Shown: positions 8,506-17,375, counted from the first letter of the stretch. The stretch is DNA of 63,419 nucleotides from Acidisphaera sp. (GCA_019240395.1 JAFAYM010000208.1:1-63419); one strand, 5' to 3'. A program made the numbers and translations. The notes: generated by a model not told the origin, from the letters alone.

Positions 8506-9651
8506 ATGCTGCGCGAGCGGCCCGCCGCGGCGGCGGCGCGCGCTGCGGCTGCGACGGTCAGCGGGCTTGCCGTCGGGATCAGCGAAGTCTGGCGGCGCTA
8601 CGGCCCGGTCACCGCCGTTGCCGGCGTGTCGCTCGACGTGGCCGCCGGGGAGTTCGTTTCGCTGCTCGGGCCGTCGGGCTCGGGCAAGACCACGCTGCTG
8701 ATGATGCTGGCCGGATTCGAGCAGCCGCAATCCGGCCGGCTGACCGTCGGCGAGCGGGACATCACGCGCGTCGCGCCGAACAAGCGCAACGTTGCGATGG
8801 TGTTCCAGCGCTACGCCCTGTTTCCGCACATGACGGTGGCCGAGAACATCGCCTTCCCGTTGCGCATGCGGCGTATCGGCCGGGCGGAACGGGAGGCGCG
8901 CATCCGCCGCGCCCTCGACATGGTGAAGCTGGAGGCGCAGGCCGGGCGCAAGCCGGCGGAGCTGTCTGGCGGTCAGCAGCAGCGCGTGGCGCTGGCCCGC
9001 GCCATCGTCTTCGAGCCGCCGGTGATCCTGATGGACGAACCGCTGGGGGCGCTCGACAAGAAGTTGCGCCAGCACATGCAGATCGAGCTGAAGCAGCTGC
9101 AGCGCCGCCTGGGCGCCACCGTCATCTACGTGACGCACGACCAGGAGGAAGCGCTGACCATGTCGGACCGCGTCGCGGTGCTGAACCACGGCAAGCTGGT
9201 GCAGCTGGGGCCGCCGCGCGCTCTCTACGACCAGCCGGCGGACGCCTTCGTCGCCGACTTCATCGGCGAGATGAACCTGCTGCCCGGCACGGTGCGGGCG
9301 ATGACCGGGGAGCTCTGCACCCTGGCGGTGGACGGCGGAACGGCAGTCGGCATGGCCGCCTCCAACTCCGACGGGCAGCTCGCGTCGGGCAAGCCGGCCC
9401 GCGTGGCGGTGCGGCCGGAGCATGTCGAGCTGGTCGCCGCTTCGGGCGCGGCGCAGGACGGCCTGCCCGGCCAGCTCGCAGAGATCGTGTTCAACGGGGC
9501 GACCACGGCCATGCTGGTTGAGCTCGCCGGCGGCACGATGCTGCGCGCCGATATCAGCACCCGCTCGAGCCTCGCCGGCCTGCATCCCGGCAGCCCGGTG
9601 GTGGCGAGCTGGGCAGCCGGCGCGGCGCTCGTCTTCCCGGGTGCGGCATGA
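8506..9651 (+). CDS. ABC transporter ATPase, PotA-like
   Basis: The energising subunit of the Pot-type importer, about 381 residues. It shows Walker A GPSGSGKTT, Q-loop, signature LSGGQQQR, Walker B VILMDEP and the H-loop VTHDQEEA, with a C-terminal regulatory TOBE region (VRPEHVELV) as in PotA/FbpC. A GTG at 8494 overlapping the previous stop is an alternative start giving four more residues. The stop overlaps the next gene as ATGA, so it is translationally coupled to the permease genes. It is the only such ATPase available for the four binding proteins of this region. Confidence 0.9.
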   Translation: MLRERPAAAAARAAAATVSGLAVGISEVWRRYGPVTAVAGVSLDVAAGEFVSLLGPSGSGKTTLLMMLAGFEQPQSGRLTVGERDITRVAPNKRNVAMVFQRYALFPHMTVAENIAFPLRMRRIGRAEREARIRRALDMVKLEAQAGRKPAELSGGQQQRVALARAIVFEPPVILMDEPLGALDKKLRQHMQIELKQLQRRLGATVIYVTHDQEEALTMSDRVAVLNHGKLVQLGPPRALYDQPADAFVADFIGEMNLLPGTVRAMTGELCTLAVDGGTAVGMAASNSDGQLASGKPARVAVRPEHVELVAASGAAQDGLPGQLAEIVFNGATTAMLVELAGGTMLRADISTRSSLAGLHPGSPVVASWAAGAALVFPGAA

Positions 9652-10550
9652 GTGTCACGACGGTCACCGACCTGCCCGCCGGGCCGGCGGTTCCGGCGGC
9701 CGCCCCCGCCCTCCGTGGCCGGCTTTCGCTGCCGCTCTCACTCCTGCTCGTCGCCCCGCTCGTGCTGCTGCTGGCTTGGGCGTTCTTCCTGCCGATCGGC
9801 CGCTTGCTGCTGACCAGCGTCACCGAACCGACGCTGACGCTGACGAATTACCGACGGCTCATCACGCAGCCGCTCTATGCCGAGGTGATTCTGCGCACTG
9901 TCTGGATTTCCTTTGCCTGCACCGCCGCCGCCCTGCTGCTCGGCTACCCGGTGGCCGCCCTGATGGCGCGGCCGGGGCGGGTGGTGCCGAAGATCGCGGC
10001 GGTCTGCGTCATGGTCCCGCTCTGGACCTCCGTGCTGGTACGCTCCTATGCCTGGATCATCCTGCTGGACCGCAAGGGCGTGATCAACACGCTGCTCGTC
10101 CAGTCGGGCGTGATCGCGAAGCCACTCACCATGCTCTATACCGACGGCGCCGTGCTGATGGCGATGACGCACGTGCTGCTGCCGTTCATGATCCTGCCGA
10201 TCTATTCCTCGTTGCGCAGCCTGCCCGTGGATCTGCCGCGCGCTGCCGCCAATCTGGGGGCCGGGCGGGTGCGTGTCTTCTTCGCGGTGACGCTGCCGCT
10301 GAGCCTGCCGGGCGTGTTCGCCGGCTGCCTCCTGGTGTTCGTCATGGCGCTCGGCTTTTACGTGACGCCGGCGTTGCTCGGTGGCCCGCAGACGCTGATG
10401 ATCGCGACCCTGATCGGCCAGCAGGCGACCGAGTTGCTGGACTGGCCGTTCGCCGGTGCAATCTCCTGCGTGCTGCTGGTGCTCTCGCTGGGCATGGTGA
10501 TCACCTTCAAGCGCCTGCTGCGGCTGGACCGTGTCGTGGCTCATGACTGA
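9648..10550 (+). CDS. ABC transporter permease, PotB-like
   Basis: Inner-membrane permease of 300 residues with about six hydrophobic segments. The EAA-type loop reads LPRAAANLGAGRVRVFFAVT followed by LPLSLPG, and contacts the ATPase. Its place between the ATPase and a PotC-like gene, with overlapping start and stop codons on both sides, defines a standard PotABC core. The N-terminal tail of about 25 residues before the first membrane segment is proline- and alanine-rich and uninformative. Confidence 0.88.
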   Translation: MSVTTVTDLPAGPAVPAAAPALRGRLSLPLSLLLVAPLVLLLAWAFFLPIGRLLLTSVTEPTLTLTNYRRLITQPLYAEVILRTVWISFACTAAALLLGYPVAALMARPGRVVPKIAAVCVMVPLWTSVLVRSYAWIILLDRKGVINTLLVQSGVIAKPLTMLYTDGAVLMAMTHVLLPFMILPIYSSLRSLPVDLPRAAANLGAGRVRVFFAVTLPLSLPGVFAGCLLVFVMALGFYVTPALLGGPQTLMIATLIGQQATELLDWPFAGAISCVLLVLSLGMVITFKRLLRLDRVVAHD

Positions 10551-11349
10551 CGGGGCGACCGGCGCGCGCGCCTCGGGCGGCGAATGGCTGTTCCACGCGA
10601 TCTGCGTGCTGGTGCTGCTGTTCCTGATGGTGCCGACGCTGCTGATCGTGCCCATGTCGTTCAGCGCGACCGCCTACCTGACCTTTCCGCCCGCCGGCTT
10701 TTCGTTCGAGTGGTACCACACCTTTCTCACCGATCCGGAGTGGATCGACGCCACGCTGTTCTCGCTGCGCGTGGCGGCGCTGACGACGCTCGCCAGCACG
10801 GTGGTCGGCACCATGGGCGCGCTCGCGCTGGTGCGTGGCCGGCTGCCGGGGCGGCAAACCATCGAGGCGCTGCTCCTGGCGCCGCTCATCGTGCCGCCCA
10901 TCATCGTGGCGATCGGCGTCTATCTCCAGTTCGCGCCGCTCGGCCTGACCGGCACGCTGCCAGGGTTCGTACTGATCCACACCGCGCTCGCCGTGCCGTA
11001 TGTCGTGCTGGTGGTCAGCGCCGCTCTGCAGCGGCTGCCGCCCTCGCTGGAAATGGCCGGTCTCAATCTCGGCGGCTCCCGCCTGGCCTGCTTTCGGCGC
11101 ATCACCCTGCCGTTGATCGCGCCCTCCATCCTGGCCGGGGCGGTGTTCGCCTTCCTGGCCTCCTTCGACGAAACCGTGGTTTCGTTCTTCATCTCCGGTG
11201 TCGAGCACAAGACGGTCACACGCAAGCTGTTCGAAGACATCGAGTTCAACCTGTCGCCCGTCATCGCCGCCGCCTCCACTGTGTTCGTGGTCTCGACGAT
11301 CCTGATGATGTGGCTGGCGGACGCCTCGAAGAAAGCTGCCACACAGTAA
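10543..11349 (+). CDS. ABC transporter permease, PotC-like
   Basis: The second permease of the importer, 268 residues from the ATG at 10543, which overlaps the stop of the PotB-like gene. A GTG at 10531 is in the same frame. Six hydrophobic segments are visible, with an EAA-type loop (LEMAGLNLGGSRLACFRRIT, then LPLIAPS) and the FDE motif region (FLASFDETVVSFFISG) characteristic of PotC proteins. It ends the plus-strand operon and faces the oxidoreductase at 11380-12720, with a hairpin between the two. Confidence 0.88.
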   Translation: MTDGATGARASGGEWLFHAICVLVLLFLMVPTLLIVPMSFSATAYLTFPPAGFSFEWYHTFLTDPEWIDATLFSLRVAALTTLASTVVGTMGALALVRGRLPGRQTIEALLLAPLIVPPIIVAIGVYLQFAPLGLTGTLPGFVLIHTALAVPYVVLVVSAALQRLPPSLEMAGLNLGGSRLACFRRITLPLIAPSILAGAVFAFLASFDETVVSFFISGVEHKTVTRKLFEDIEFNLSPVIAAASTVFVVSTILMMWLADASKKAATQ

Positions 11350-11355
11350 AGGGCG

Positions 11356-11376
11356 GGCGAGGCTTTAAGCCCCGCC
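11356..11376. terminator. Hairpin between convergent genes
   Basis: GGCGAGGCTT and AAGCCCCGCC pair over 10 positions with one mismatch and a one-base centre, so the real loop is wider. It lies in the 30-base gap between the stops of two converging genes and could serve both. No T-run follows, so termination is inferred from position. Confidence 0.45.
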
Positions 11377-11379
11377 TTG

Positions 11380-12720
11380 CTATGCGCGACGCGCCAGCGC
11401 GCGATCCAGCCGGTCGCGGAGCGTGTAGTAGCCGCCGACGATGGGCAGGAACCAGGGCCGCCCGCGATAGGTCGGCAGGGTCGGGAATTGCGCAGTGTCG
11501 AGACCGCAGGGCCGGGCCTGACGGCCGAGGATTTTCAGCCCGATCTGGTCGCCGAGATAGCTCATCATCGCCACCCCCGCGCCCTGGCAGCCGGCGGCAT
11601 AGTGCAGCCCTTCGTGCTCGCCCATATGCGGCAGATGGTCGAAGGTGAAGCCGACGAACCCCTTCCAGCAATGCGACACGCGCACGCCCGCGAGCTGCGG
11701 CCACACGCCGCACATGAAGCGGTGCAGAATCGCCGCCGCCCGCCGTTCGTCGATGTCATGGAACTTGGCGCGGCCGGCGAACACGATGCGCCGCCCGTCC
11801 GGCGAGCGGCGAAAGGCGTAGAGCGCACGCTTGGTGTCGCCGCCGGTGCGGTTGCGGGGGAGCGCCTCCTGCGCCAGTTCCTCGGGCATCGGCTCGGTCG
11901 CGATCATGAAGGCGGTGACGGGGACGATGCGCCGCTGGATGTATGGCGTGACGGCACCGCTATAGGCGTTGGTGGCCACCACCACCTTGTCCGCGTGCAC
12001 CACGCCGCGCGCCGTTTCTAGCCGAAAGCCGCTGCCCTCCCGGCCGATCGACTGGACGCGGGCTTGCCCCCGCACCTGCGCACCCGCGTCTTCCGCCAAC
12101 CGGCGCATCGCGCCATGCAGCTTGGCGGGCTGCAGCGCCCCCGCCTCCGCCACGGTGATGCCGCCGTAGTAGAAGTCGCTGCCGATCTCCTCGCGCTGCC
12201 GTTCGCGCGGGATGATCCCCACCGTCAGCCCGAGCCCGGTGCGGAACGCCTCGGCGCGGCGTTGCAGCCCCGCGAAGGCGCCGGGGCTGTGCGCGGCGAT
12301 GAAGCGGCCGCGCTGCACGTAGTCGACGTCGAGACGCTCGTCACGGATCAGGGCGCGCACGAACGCGACGGACTCCACAGCGTCCCGGCGGATCAGCGTC
12401 GCCCGCTCGGTTCCCACCTGTGCGTCGAGCTTGGGCGGCAGCTTTCCGCCGCCGCCGATATGGCCATGGTTGCGGGTGCTGGCCCCCGCCCCCGGGTCGC
12501 CCGCATCCAACACGAGCGTCGAGACGCCGGCGCGGGCGAGCACGCGGGCCGCGCTCAGGCCGCAATAGCCACTGCCGATCACCGCCACGTCGACCCGTTC
12601 CGGAAGCGGATCGTTCGCCGGAATCAGCGGCGCCTCGTCGAGCCAATAGGGCGATGGCCTGAAATCCGAAGTCAGCACAGGGATGGCGCCCGCGGCACCG
12701 TCATGCGATCTCCTGCTCAT
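11380..12720 (-). CDS. FAD-dependent amine oxidase-like oxidoreductase (paralogue 2)
   Basis: A 446-residue DAO-family flavoprotein. It has GSGYCG at residues 49-54, STRNHG at 81-86 and a C-terminal PTYRGRPWFLPIVGGYY block shared with the other copies. The motif after the FAD loop (GHIGGGGKLP) groups it with paralogue 4 rather than with 1 and 3. It is the last gene of the minus-strand operon that begins with the binding protein at 15103-16170. Its ATG overlaps the end of the small frame at 12701-12832. An oxidase acting on an imported amine is inferred; the substrate is unknown. Confidence 0.75.
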   Translation of the reverse strand: MSRRSHDGAAGAIPVLTSDFRPSPYWLDEAPLIPANDPLPERVDVAVIGSGYCGLSAARVLARAGVSTLVLDAGDPGAGASTRNHGHIGGGGKLPPKLDAQVGTERATLIRRDAVESVAFVRALIRDERLDVDYVQRGRFIAAHSPGAFAGLQRRAEAFRTGLGLTVGIIPRERQREEIGSDFYYGGITVAEAGALQPAKLHGAMRRLAEDAGAQVRGQARVQSIGREGSGFRLETARGVVHADKVVVATNAYSGAVTPYIQRRIVPVTAFMIATEPMPEELAQEALPRNRTGGDTKRALYAFRRSPDGRRIVFAGRAKFHDIDERRAAAILHRFMCGVWPQLAGVRVSHCWKGFVGFTFDHLPHMGEHEGLHYAAGCQGAGVAMMSYLGDQIGLKILGRQARPCGLDTAQFPTLPTYRGRPWFLPIVGGYYTLRDRLDRALARRA

Positions 12721-12832
12721 TCGCCTCTATCGATGCCGGGATGCCCGGCATCGGCGCCAGCACGCGCAATCCCGCATCCCACCAGAATGGCGTCGGCTTG
12801 AAGTCCGGCGTGAGAACGCCACTCGTCCTCAT
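12701..12832 (-). CDS. 43-residue frame carrying a copy of the oxidoreductase N-terminus
   Basis: A short frame starts with ATGA overlapping the stop of the oxidoreductase at 12829-14157, and its stop lies inside the first codons of the next oxidoreductase. Residues 7-20 (LTPDFKPTPFWWDA) match the leader of its neighbours (for example LTSDFRPSPYWLDEA). The rest (GLRVLAPMPGIPASIEANEQ) matches nothing I recognise. It may be the scar of a third tandem oxidoreductase copy that lost its body, or a short translated coupling peptide. The overlaps on both sides argue that it is at least read by ribosomes. Confidence 0.5.
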   Translation of the reverse strand: MRTSGVLTPDFKPTPFWWDAGLRVLAPMPGIPASIEANEQEIA

Positions 12833-14157
12833 GCCGTGCCTCGGCCGGACAGCAGCCTGTCCACGGCGTCCCTCGATCTGTAATAGGCGCCGACGATCGG
12901 CAGGAACCAGGGCGTGCCGGAATAGGCGCGGCTGGTGGGGAAGGGCAGGCCGTCATGTCCGCATTGCTGCTGCGCGCCCGTCAGAACCTTCAGCCCCATC
13001 TGATGTCCCAGATAGGACATCAGCGCCACGCCGTTACCCTGGCATCCGGCCGCGTGCAGCACGCCGTCGTCGACGCCGACATGCGGCAACCGGTCGAAGG
13101 TGAAGCCGACCAGCCCCTTCCAGCTATGGGTGACGCGATAGTCCTGCAGCGCCGGCCAGACTTTGCACATGTGCCGGTGGATCAGCGGTGTGGCGGTCCG
13201 CTCGTCCACATCGTCGCGCAGGCGGGGGCGGCCGTTGAAGATGATGCGCCGGCCATCGGGCGACAGACGGAAGGCGTACAGCCAGCGCTGTGTGTCGGTG
13301 CCCATGCGGTCGGTGGGCATCAGCGTGCGCGCGAGATCCGCCGGCAGTTCCTCGGTGGCGATCAGATACGCGGTGACGGGAATGACGCGCCGGCGGAGAT
13401 ACGGGCTCATCGTCCGGTTGAAGCGGCCGGCATAGGCATTCGCGGCAATGATGACGCGGCCCGCGCGCACCTCGCCGCGAACGGTGCACACAGTGAAAGC
13501 GCCCTCCGATCCGGTGATCGCCTGCACCTCGGCATTGCCGAATACGCGCGCGCCGGCCGCTTGCGCCAGGTCCCAGAGCGCGCGGTGCAGCTTCGCGGGG
13601 TGAACGCTGCCGGATTCCTCGATGACGATGCCGCCGTGATAGAGATCGCTGCCGATTTCGCGTCGCTGCTCGGCGCGCGGGACCATGCGGACGTGGTAGC
13701 CGAAGTGCCGGACGAGATCGTCGCGCCGCTGCTTCAGCCTTTCGTACCAGCTTCGGCTGTGCGCTGCGATAAAGCGCCCGGTGTGGGCGTAGTCGACCTG
13801 CAGCGCTTCGGTGCGGATCAGATCCTTGGTGAAAGCGAATGACTCGAACGAGGTCCGTCGGATCGCCGCCGCACGTTGCGGGGTGACCCGCCGGTCGAGA
13901 TCGGGCGCGATCTTGAGACCACCGCTCAGCATGCCGTGGTTGCGGGTACTGGCGCCGTACCCGGGATCACGCGCGTCCAGCACCGCCACGCTTCGCCCGG
14001 CAGCGGCAAGCGTCCGGGCGGCTGACAATCCGCAGAATCCGCTGCCGACAATGACGACATCCGCCTGTGACGGCAGCGGATCGTCTGCCGGGCGTGGCGG
14101 CACCGCATCCCACCAGAAGGGCCGCGCCTGCCAATCCGGATGAAACACCTGGTGCAC
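12829..14157 (-). CDS. FAD-dependent amine oxidase-like oxidoreductase (paralogue 3)
   Basis: A 442-residue DAO-family flavoprotein with GSGFCG at residues 38-43, GASTRNHGM and a PFWWDAVPP leader. Motif details (PGYGASTRNHGM, GLKIA) place it with paralogue 1. The frame is open back to 14295, but that would overlap the regulator gene. A GTG at 14157 preceded by AGGAAGG gives the same N-terminus as the paralogues, and I chose it. It follows the GntR gene by 64 bases in the operon of the binding protein at 15103-16170. Confidence 0.75.
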   Translation of the reverse strand: MHQVFHPDWQARPFWWDAVPPRPADDPLPSQADVVIVGSGFCGLSAARTLAAAGRSVAVLDARDPGYGASTRNHGMLSGGLKIAPDLDRRVTPQRAAAIRRTSFESFAFTKDLIRTEALQVDYAHTGRFIAAHSRSWYERLKQRRDDLVRHFGYHVRMVPRAEQRREIGSDLYHGGIVIEESGSVHPAKLHRALWDLAQAAGARVFGNAEVQAITGSEGAFTVCTVRGEVRAGRVIIAANAYAGRFNRTMSPYLRRRVIPVTAYLIATEELPADLARTLMPTDRMGTDTQRWLYAFRLSPDGRRIIFNGRPRLRDDVDERTATPLIHRHMCKVWPALQDYRVTHSWKGLVGFTFDRLPHVGVDDGVLHAAGCQGNGVALMSYLGHQMGLKVLTGAQQQCGHDGLPFPTSRAYSGTPWFLPIVGAYYRSRDAVDRLLSGRGTA

Positions 14158-14221
14158 GACGCCGCGCCTTCCTATGCCGGTCGGGGCAGCAGGATAGCGG
14201 CGTGGCGGATGGGTGCGCGGA

Positions 14222-14965
14222 TCAGGCCGCCATGCCGCGCGAGAGGCGCATGACGGCATTGGCGAGGTGGGTCGCCGCGGCGATACGCGCGCCATCCTCG
14301 TCCTCGGCCGTGATGGCGGCCAGGATGATGCGATGCTCTTCCTGCACCTGACGGGTCAGATCCTTGAAACGGGCGGAGTTGGCCCGCGCGGTGCCGACAT
14401 AGGCGCGGACACGGCTGTCCAGGAAATCCAGGATGTCGGCGAAGAGCGGGTTTCCGGCTGCCTCGATGATGGCGCGATGAAACGCCATGTCCTCCTCCAC
14501 CCCGGAGCGTCCCTGCGCGATCACCTCGTCCATTGCCTCGCAGTGCCGGCGGATCAGCGCCAGCTGCGCCGGGGTGCGGCGGATTGCAGCAAGCCCCGAC
14601 GCTGCCGACACCACGGCGCTCAGGAGCTCGATGATGTTCTTGATGTCCTGGAAGTCGTAGCCGTTCGCCATGTCGAGCCGGAACACCGGCGCAATGATGT
14701 CGCCGACGAAGGCGCCGGCCCCTTGGCGCGATACCACCAACCCATCCTGTTTCAGGCGGCCCATCGCCTCGCGCACGATGGCGCGGCTGACGCCGTACGT
14801 CTCGGATAGCTCGCGCTCGGTCGGCAGCTTCCTGCCGGGCGTGTAGCGGCCGCCGACGATCTCCCGCCGAAGCTGCCCAGCCAGCTTGTCGGCCAGAAGC
14901 GGCGTGCGCCGGAGTGCCTGGATGCCTTCTGAGGGCAGCGCTGCCTCCTCTCGATCTGACAACAT
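14222..14965 (-). CDS. GntR-family transcriptional regulator, FadR subfamily
   Basis: A 247-residue DNA-binding regulator. The N-terminal winged helix-turn-helix includes LPTERELSETYGVSRAIVRE near residues 45-65, and the C-terminal all-helical FCD domain includes EDMAFHRAIIEAAGN and a metal-site-type HRIILAAI. I chose the ATG at 14965; the frame is open to 15040. FCD regulators usually bind a carboxylate and release a palindromic operator. The gene lies inside the operon it probably controls, between binding protein 3 and oxidoreductase 3, and the three 19-bp palindromes in this region are its likely sites. Confidence 0.88.
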   Translation of the reverse strand: MLSDREEAALPSEGIQALRRTPLLADKLAGQLRREIVGGRYTPGRKLPTERELSETYGVSRAIVREAMGRLKQDGLVVSRQGAGAFVGDIIAPVFRLDMANGYDFQDIKNIIELLSAVVSAASGLAAIRRTPAQLALIRRHCEAMDEVIAQGRSGVEEDMAFHRAIIEAAGNPLFADILDFLDSRVRAYVGTARANSARFKDLTRQVQEEHRIILAAITAEDEDGARIAAATHLANAVMRLSRGMAA

Positions 14966-15102
14966 GGCCCCTTCTTCGCACGGATGCGACCGGTGCGCCC
15001 ACGTAGAATAGGCAGGTAGGGTGCATAACTGCCTTGCCATGCATCACGGAGGAGCGCGGCGGCTCTGTCCCGACCAGCCGGCCCTTGGCGCTGGGCGCTG
15101 GC

Positions 15103-16170
15103 CTAGGCCGAAACCCACCCGTTCCAGCGTTCAAGCACCTTCGCACGGTTTTCGGCCAGCCATTTGGCATCGATCGTGATGATGTTCGTCATCTCGTCCG
15201 GAGTGATGAGCTCCTTCATTTCCTCGGCTGTCAGCAGGCGCTGGCTTGCCCGGTTCGGGGTCGTGTAACCCATCTCGCGAGCGAAGGCGGCATGGCTTTC
15301 CGGATTGGCCATATAGAAGTTGATGAAGGCGCGGGCGGCGTTCGGATGAGGCGCACCCTTCAGGATGCACCAGGCGCCGAAGTCGGCGATCGCCTGATTG
15401 TACGTCCACTCGATGGGGATCCCGGAGTGCTTCGCCTCGTAAGCGGTGCCGTTCCACATCATCGACATGGAGATGTCGCTGTTGCGCCACATCGCCTTGC
15501 TTTGATCGCCGGTGTGCCACCAGACGGCGACGTGCGGCTTGATCTCGTCGAGCTTGCGAAAGGCGCGATCCAGATCGAGCGGAAAGAGTTGCGCACGGGG
15601 AACGCCGTCGGCCAGCAATGAAAAGATCAGTGTGGCCCAGGGGCTGCCCGTGTTCGCCATCCCGCGCCGTCCCGGAAAGGTCTGCACATCCCAGAAATCG
15701 GCCCAGCTCTGCGGCTTCCTGTCCTTGTAGGCGTCCGGGTTCCAGCAGAGCATCTGGCCGCCGATGACGTAGAGCACGCCCCAGCGGCCGCAGGTGCCGG
15801 GGATGGCTTCCTTCGCGATGTTGGGCATGCTGCTGCAGTCGCCGAGATCGGCCAGGTAGCTCGAGATCTGCTCCAGCTCGGTGAACTGCGGGGCGATGAT
15901 GTCCCATTCGACGCTGCCTGCCGCTTCCATCGCGGCGGTCTTCGCCATCATCTCCCCGTAAGAGGCAGAGATCGGGATGACCCGCACGCCCGTCGCCTTG
16001 CTGAACGGATCGAAGAAGTTCCGCTTCAGCGCGTCGCCGAAGGCGCCACCGCTGGTGCGAATCGACACGACCGACTCCAAAGCCGCGTCCGCTCTGGCCG
16101 TTCGGCCGACCATCGGCAGGAGACCCAAGCCGGCTGTCGCCCGCAGAAGGTCGCGCCTGTTCGCCTTCAT
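15103..16170 (-). CDS. PotD-type ABC substrate-binding protein (paralogue 3)
   Basis: A 355-residue periplasmic binding protein. The ATG at 16170 is preceded by AAGGAG and opens a NRRDLLRA twin-arginine-like signal peptide with a TARADA cleavage region; the longer frame to 16260 has no signal. Shared blocks are FPLDLDRAFRKLD, WWHTGDQSK and LERWNGW. It heads the minus-strand operon that continues with the FadR-type regulator and oxidoreductases 3 and 2. One operator copy lies about 40 bases upstream of the start. No transporter core is encoded in its operon. Confidence 0.84.
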   Translation of the reverse strand: MKANRRDLLRATAGLGLLPMVGRTARADAALESVVSIRTSGGAFGDALKRNFFDPFSKATGVRVIPISASYGEMMAKTAAMEAAGSVEWDIIAPQFTELEQISSYLADLGDCSSMPNIAKEAIPGTCGRWGVLYVIGGQMLCWNPDAYKDRKPQSWADFWDVQTFPGRRGMANTGSPWATLIFSLLADGVPRAQLFPLDLDRAFRKLDEIKPHVAVWWHTGDQSKAMWRNSDISMSMMWNGTAYEAKHSGIPIEWTYNQAIADFGAWCILKGAPHPNAARAFINFYMANPESHAAFAREMGYTTPNRASQRLLTAEEMKELITPDEMTNIITIDAKWLAENRAKVLERWNGWVSA

Positions 16171-16209
16171 GCTTGCTGCTCCTTGCGTTCCGGTGTGACG
16201 GGGTGGCAG

Positions 16210-16228
16210 TGATCGGGTTGCCTGACAA
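16210..16228. promoter_or_regulatory. 19-bp palindromic operator, copy 2
   Basis: TGATCGGG-TTG-CCTGACAA has the same 8-3-8 layout as the copies at 7340 and 16307. The right arm is a perfect half-site and the left arm is degenerate. It lies 40 bases upstream of the binding-protein start at 16170, a suitable position for repression of that operon, which includes the regulator gene itself. Confidence 0.55.
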
Positions 16229-16306
16229 ATTATCCACCCCACCTCAGGGACGCAAGGCACGAGCGGGTTGAGCCGGCTTTTCCGGGTTGACAGGCCATTT
16301 CCCGAG

Positions 16307-16325
16307 TTGTCAGGTTACCTATCAA
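16307..16325. promoter_or_regulatory. 19-bp palindromic operator, copy 3
   Basis: TTGTCAGG-TTA-CCTATCAA is the closest match to a symmetric TTGTCAGG-N3-CCTGACAA site. It lies 75 bases upstream of the DapA-family gene start at 16400. A TTGACA at 16287-16292 could be a -35 element, which would place the operator over the core promoter. With copy 2, it frames the divergent promoter region. Confidence 0.6.
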
Positions 16326-16399
16326 ATACGTGAGTTGGACGCGACCTCCAGCATTGACGCACCGTCTTGCGGTCCGGCCTCTCATTTCGGAGTGAACGA

Positions 16400-17338
16400 A
16401 TGCCTCTCAGCGGCCGGTTCGAGGGTTTGTTCTCCGTCACCGTCACGCCCTTCACTCGCGAGGGCATGCTCGACCTTCCGGCCTTCGCAACGATCCTGGA
16501 GTGGCATATCGCCCAGGGCTCGGCGGGCCTCGCCATCGCCGCCGATAACGGCGAGGCGTCGCTGCTCACTCTGACCGAGCGTCAAGCGATGGCCGAAACC
16601 GCGGTGCGGGTGGCCGGCGCCCGGGTCCCCGTCATCATGGGAGCGATGGGCACGCACGCCTTCACCGCGGCCGAAACGATCAAGATGGCCGAGGTTGCGG
16701 CGGCGGCCGGTGTCTCCGCCGTGCTGATCGCCCCATCGCCCTATGTCGGCACGGCGACCCGGGCGGAGGTCGTCGGCCGCTATCGCGACATCTATCGGGC
16801 GGTTCCGCTTCCGGTGATCGCCTACAACAACCCGCGGATTTTCGGCGTGGCCTTGGAAGGCGACACGCTGCAGCAGCTCATCGACGAAATCGACCTCGTC
16901 GGCATCAAGGAATCCTCGCGCCATTTCCTCGACATCTCGCAGGGCATCGCCCGCTTCGGCGACAGGATCAGCATCCTGATGGGTTGCGGCTACCTGATCA
17001 TGCCGGGAATCGCACTCGGGGCGAGAGGCATTCTCTCGACCGGTGTGGACCTGTTCGGCCGGAGCTCCGCGCGTATCGTGGAGCTTGCCCGCGGCCCCTG
17101 GACGAGCGAGGCGCGGCGGCTGCACCTCAACATCGCCCGCGCCTACAGTTTCCTGCTGGAGACCGGCACGCCGCCGGCTGCGCTGAAAGCCCTGCTGAAC
17201 CTGCTCGGCTTGCCGGCGGGCGTGCCGCGGCTGCCCGTCCATCCACTGGCGGGGGCGGATCTCGACCGGCTGCGGGTGCTGTTCACCGAGCTCGGCGTGC
17301 TGTCGGGAGCCGTCCAGGATCTGCGGGCCGAGGCTTGA
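16400..17338 (+). CDS. DapA/N-acetylneuraminate lyase-family aldolase or deaminase
   Basis: A 312-residue class I aldolase-fold protein. The Schiff-base lysine is Lys170 (LVGIKESSRH) and the partner tyrosine is Tyr142 (VIAYNNP), both with family spacing. The GTTGE motif that binds the pyruvyl group in DapA is replaced by ADNGE at residues 48-52, so a true dihydrodipicolinate synthase is unlikely. The ATG follows a GGAG at seven bases. As the first gene of an operon with oxidoreductase 4, binding protein 4 and a DhaK-like kinase, it probably acts on the keto-acid or imine product of the oxidase. Confidence 0.78.
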   Translation: MPLSGRFEGLFSVTVTPFTREGMLDLPAFATILEWHIAQGSAGLAIAADNGEASLLTLTERQAMAETAVRVAGARVPVIMGAMGTHAFTAAETIKMAEVAAAAGVSAVLIAPSPYVGTATRAEVVGRYRDIYRAVPLPVIAYNNPRIFGVALEGDTLQQLIDEIDLVGIKESSRHFLDISQGIARFGDRISILMGCGYLIMPGIALGARGILSTGVDLFGRSSARIVELARGPWTSEARRLHLNIARAYSFLLETGTPPAALKALLNLLGLPAGVPRLPVHPLAGADLDRLRVLFTELGVLSGAVQDLRAEA

Positions 17339-17375
17339 GGGTGGCGATGCGACATCTCGGCTCAGCTTGCATGTC

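Noticed and set aside
14977-15060. Fourth operator copy ahead of the FadR-type regulator gene (GGCAGGT...AACTGCC)
   Set aside because: The arms do not match the TTGTCAGG half-site and the spacing differs, so it was not counted.
16400-17338. Assignment of the DapA-family protein as lysine-biosynthetic dihydrodipicolinate synthase
   Set aside because: The GTTGE motif is replaced by ADNGE and the gene lies in an amine catabolic operon.
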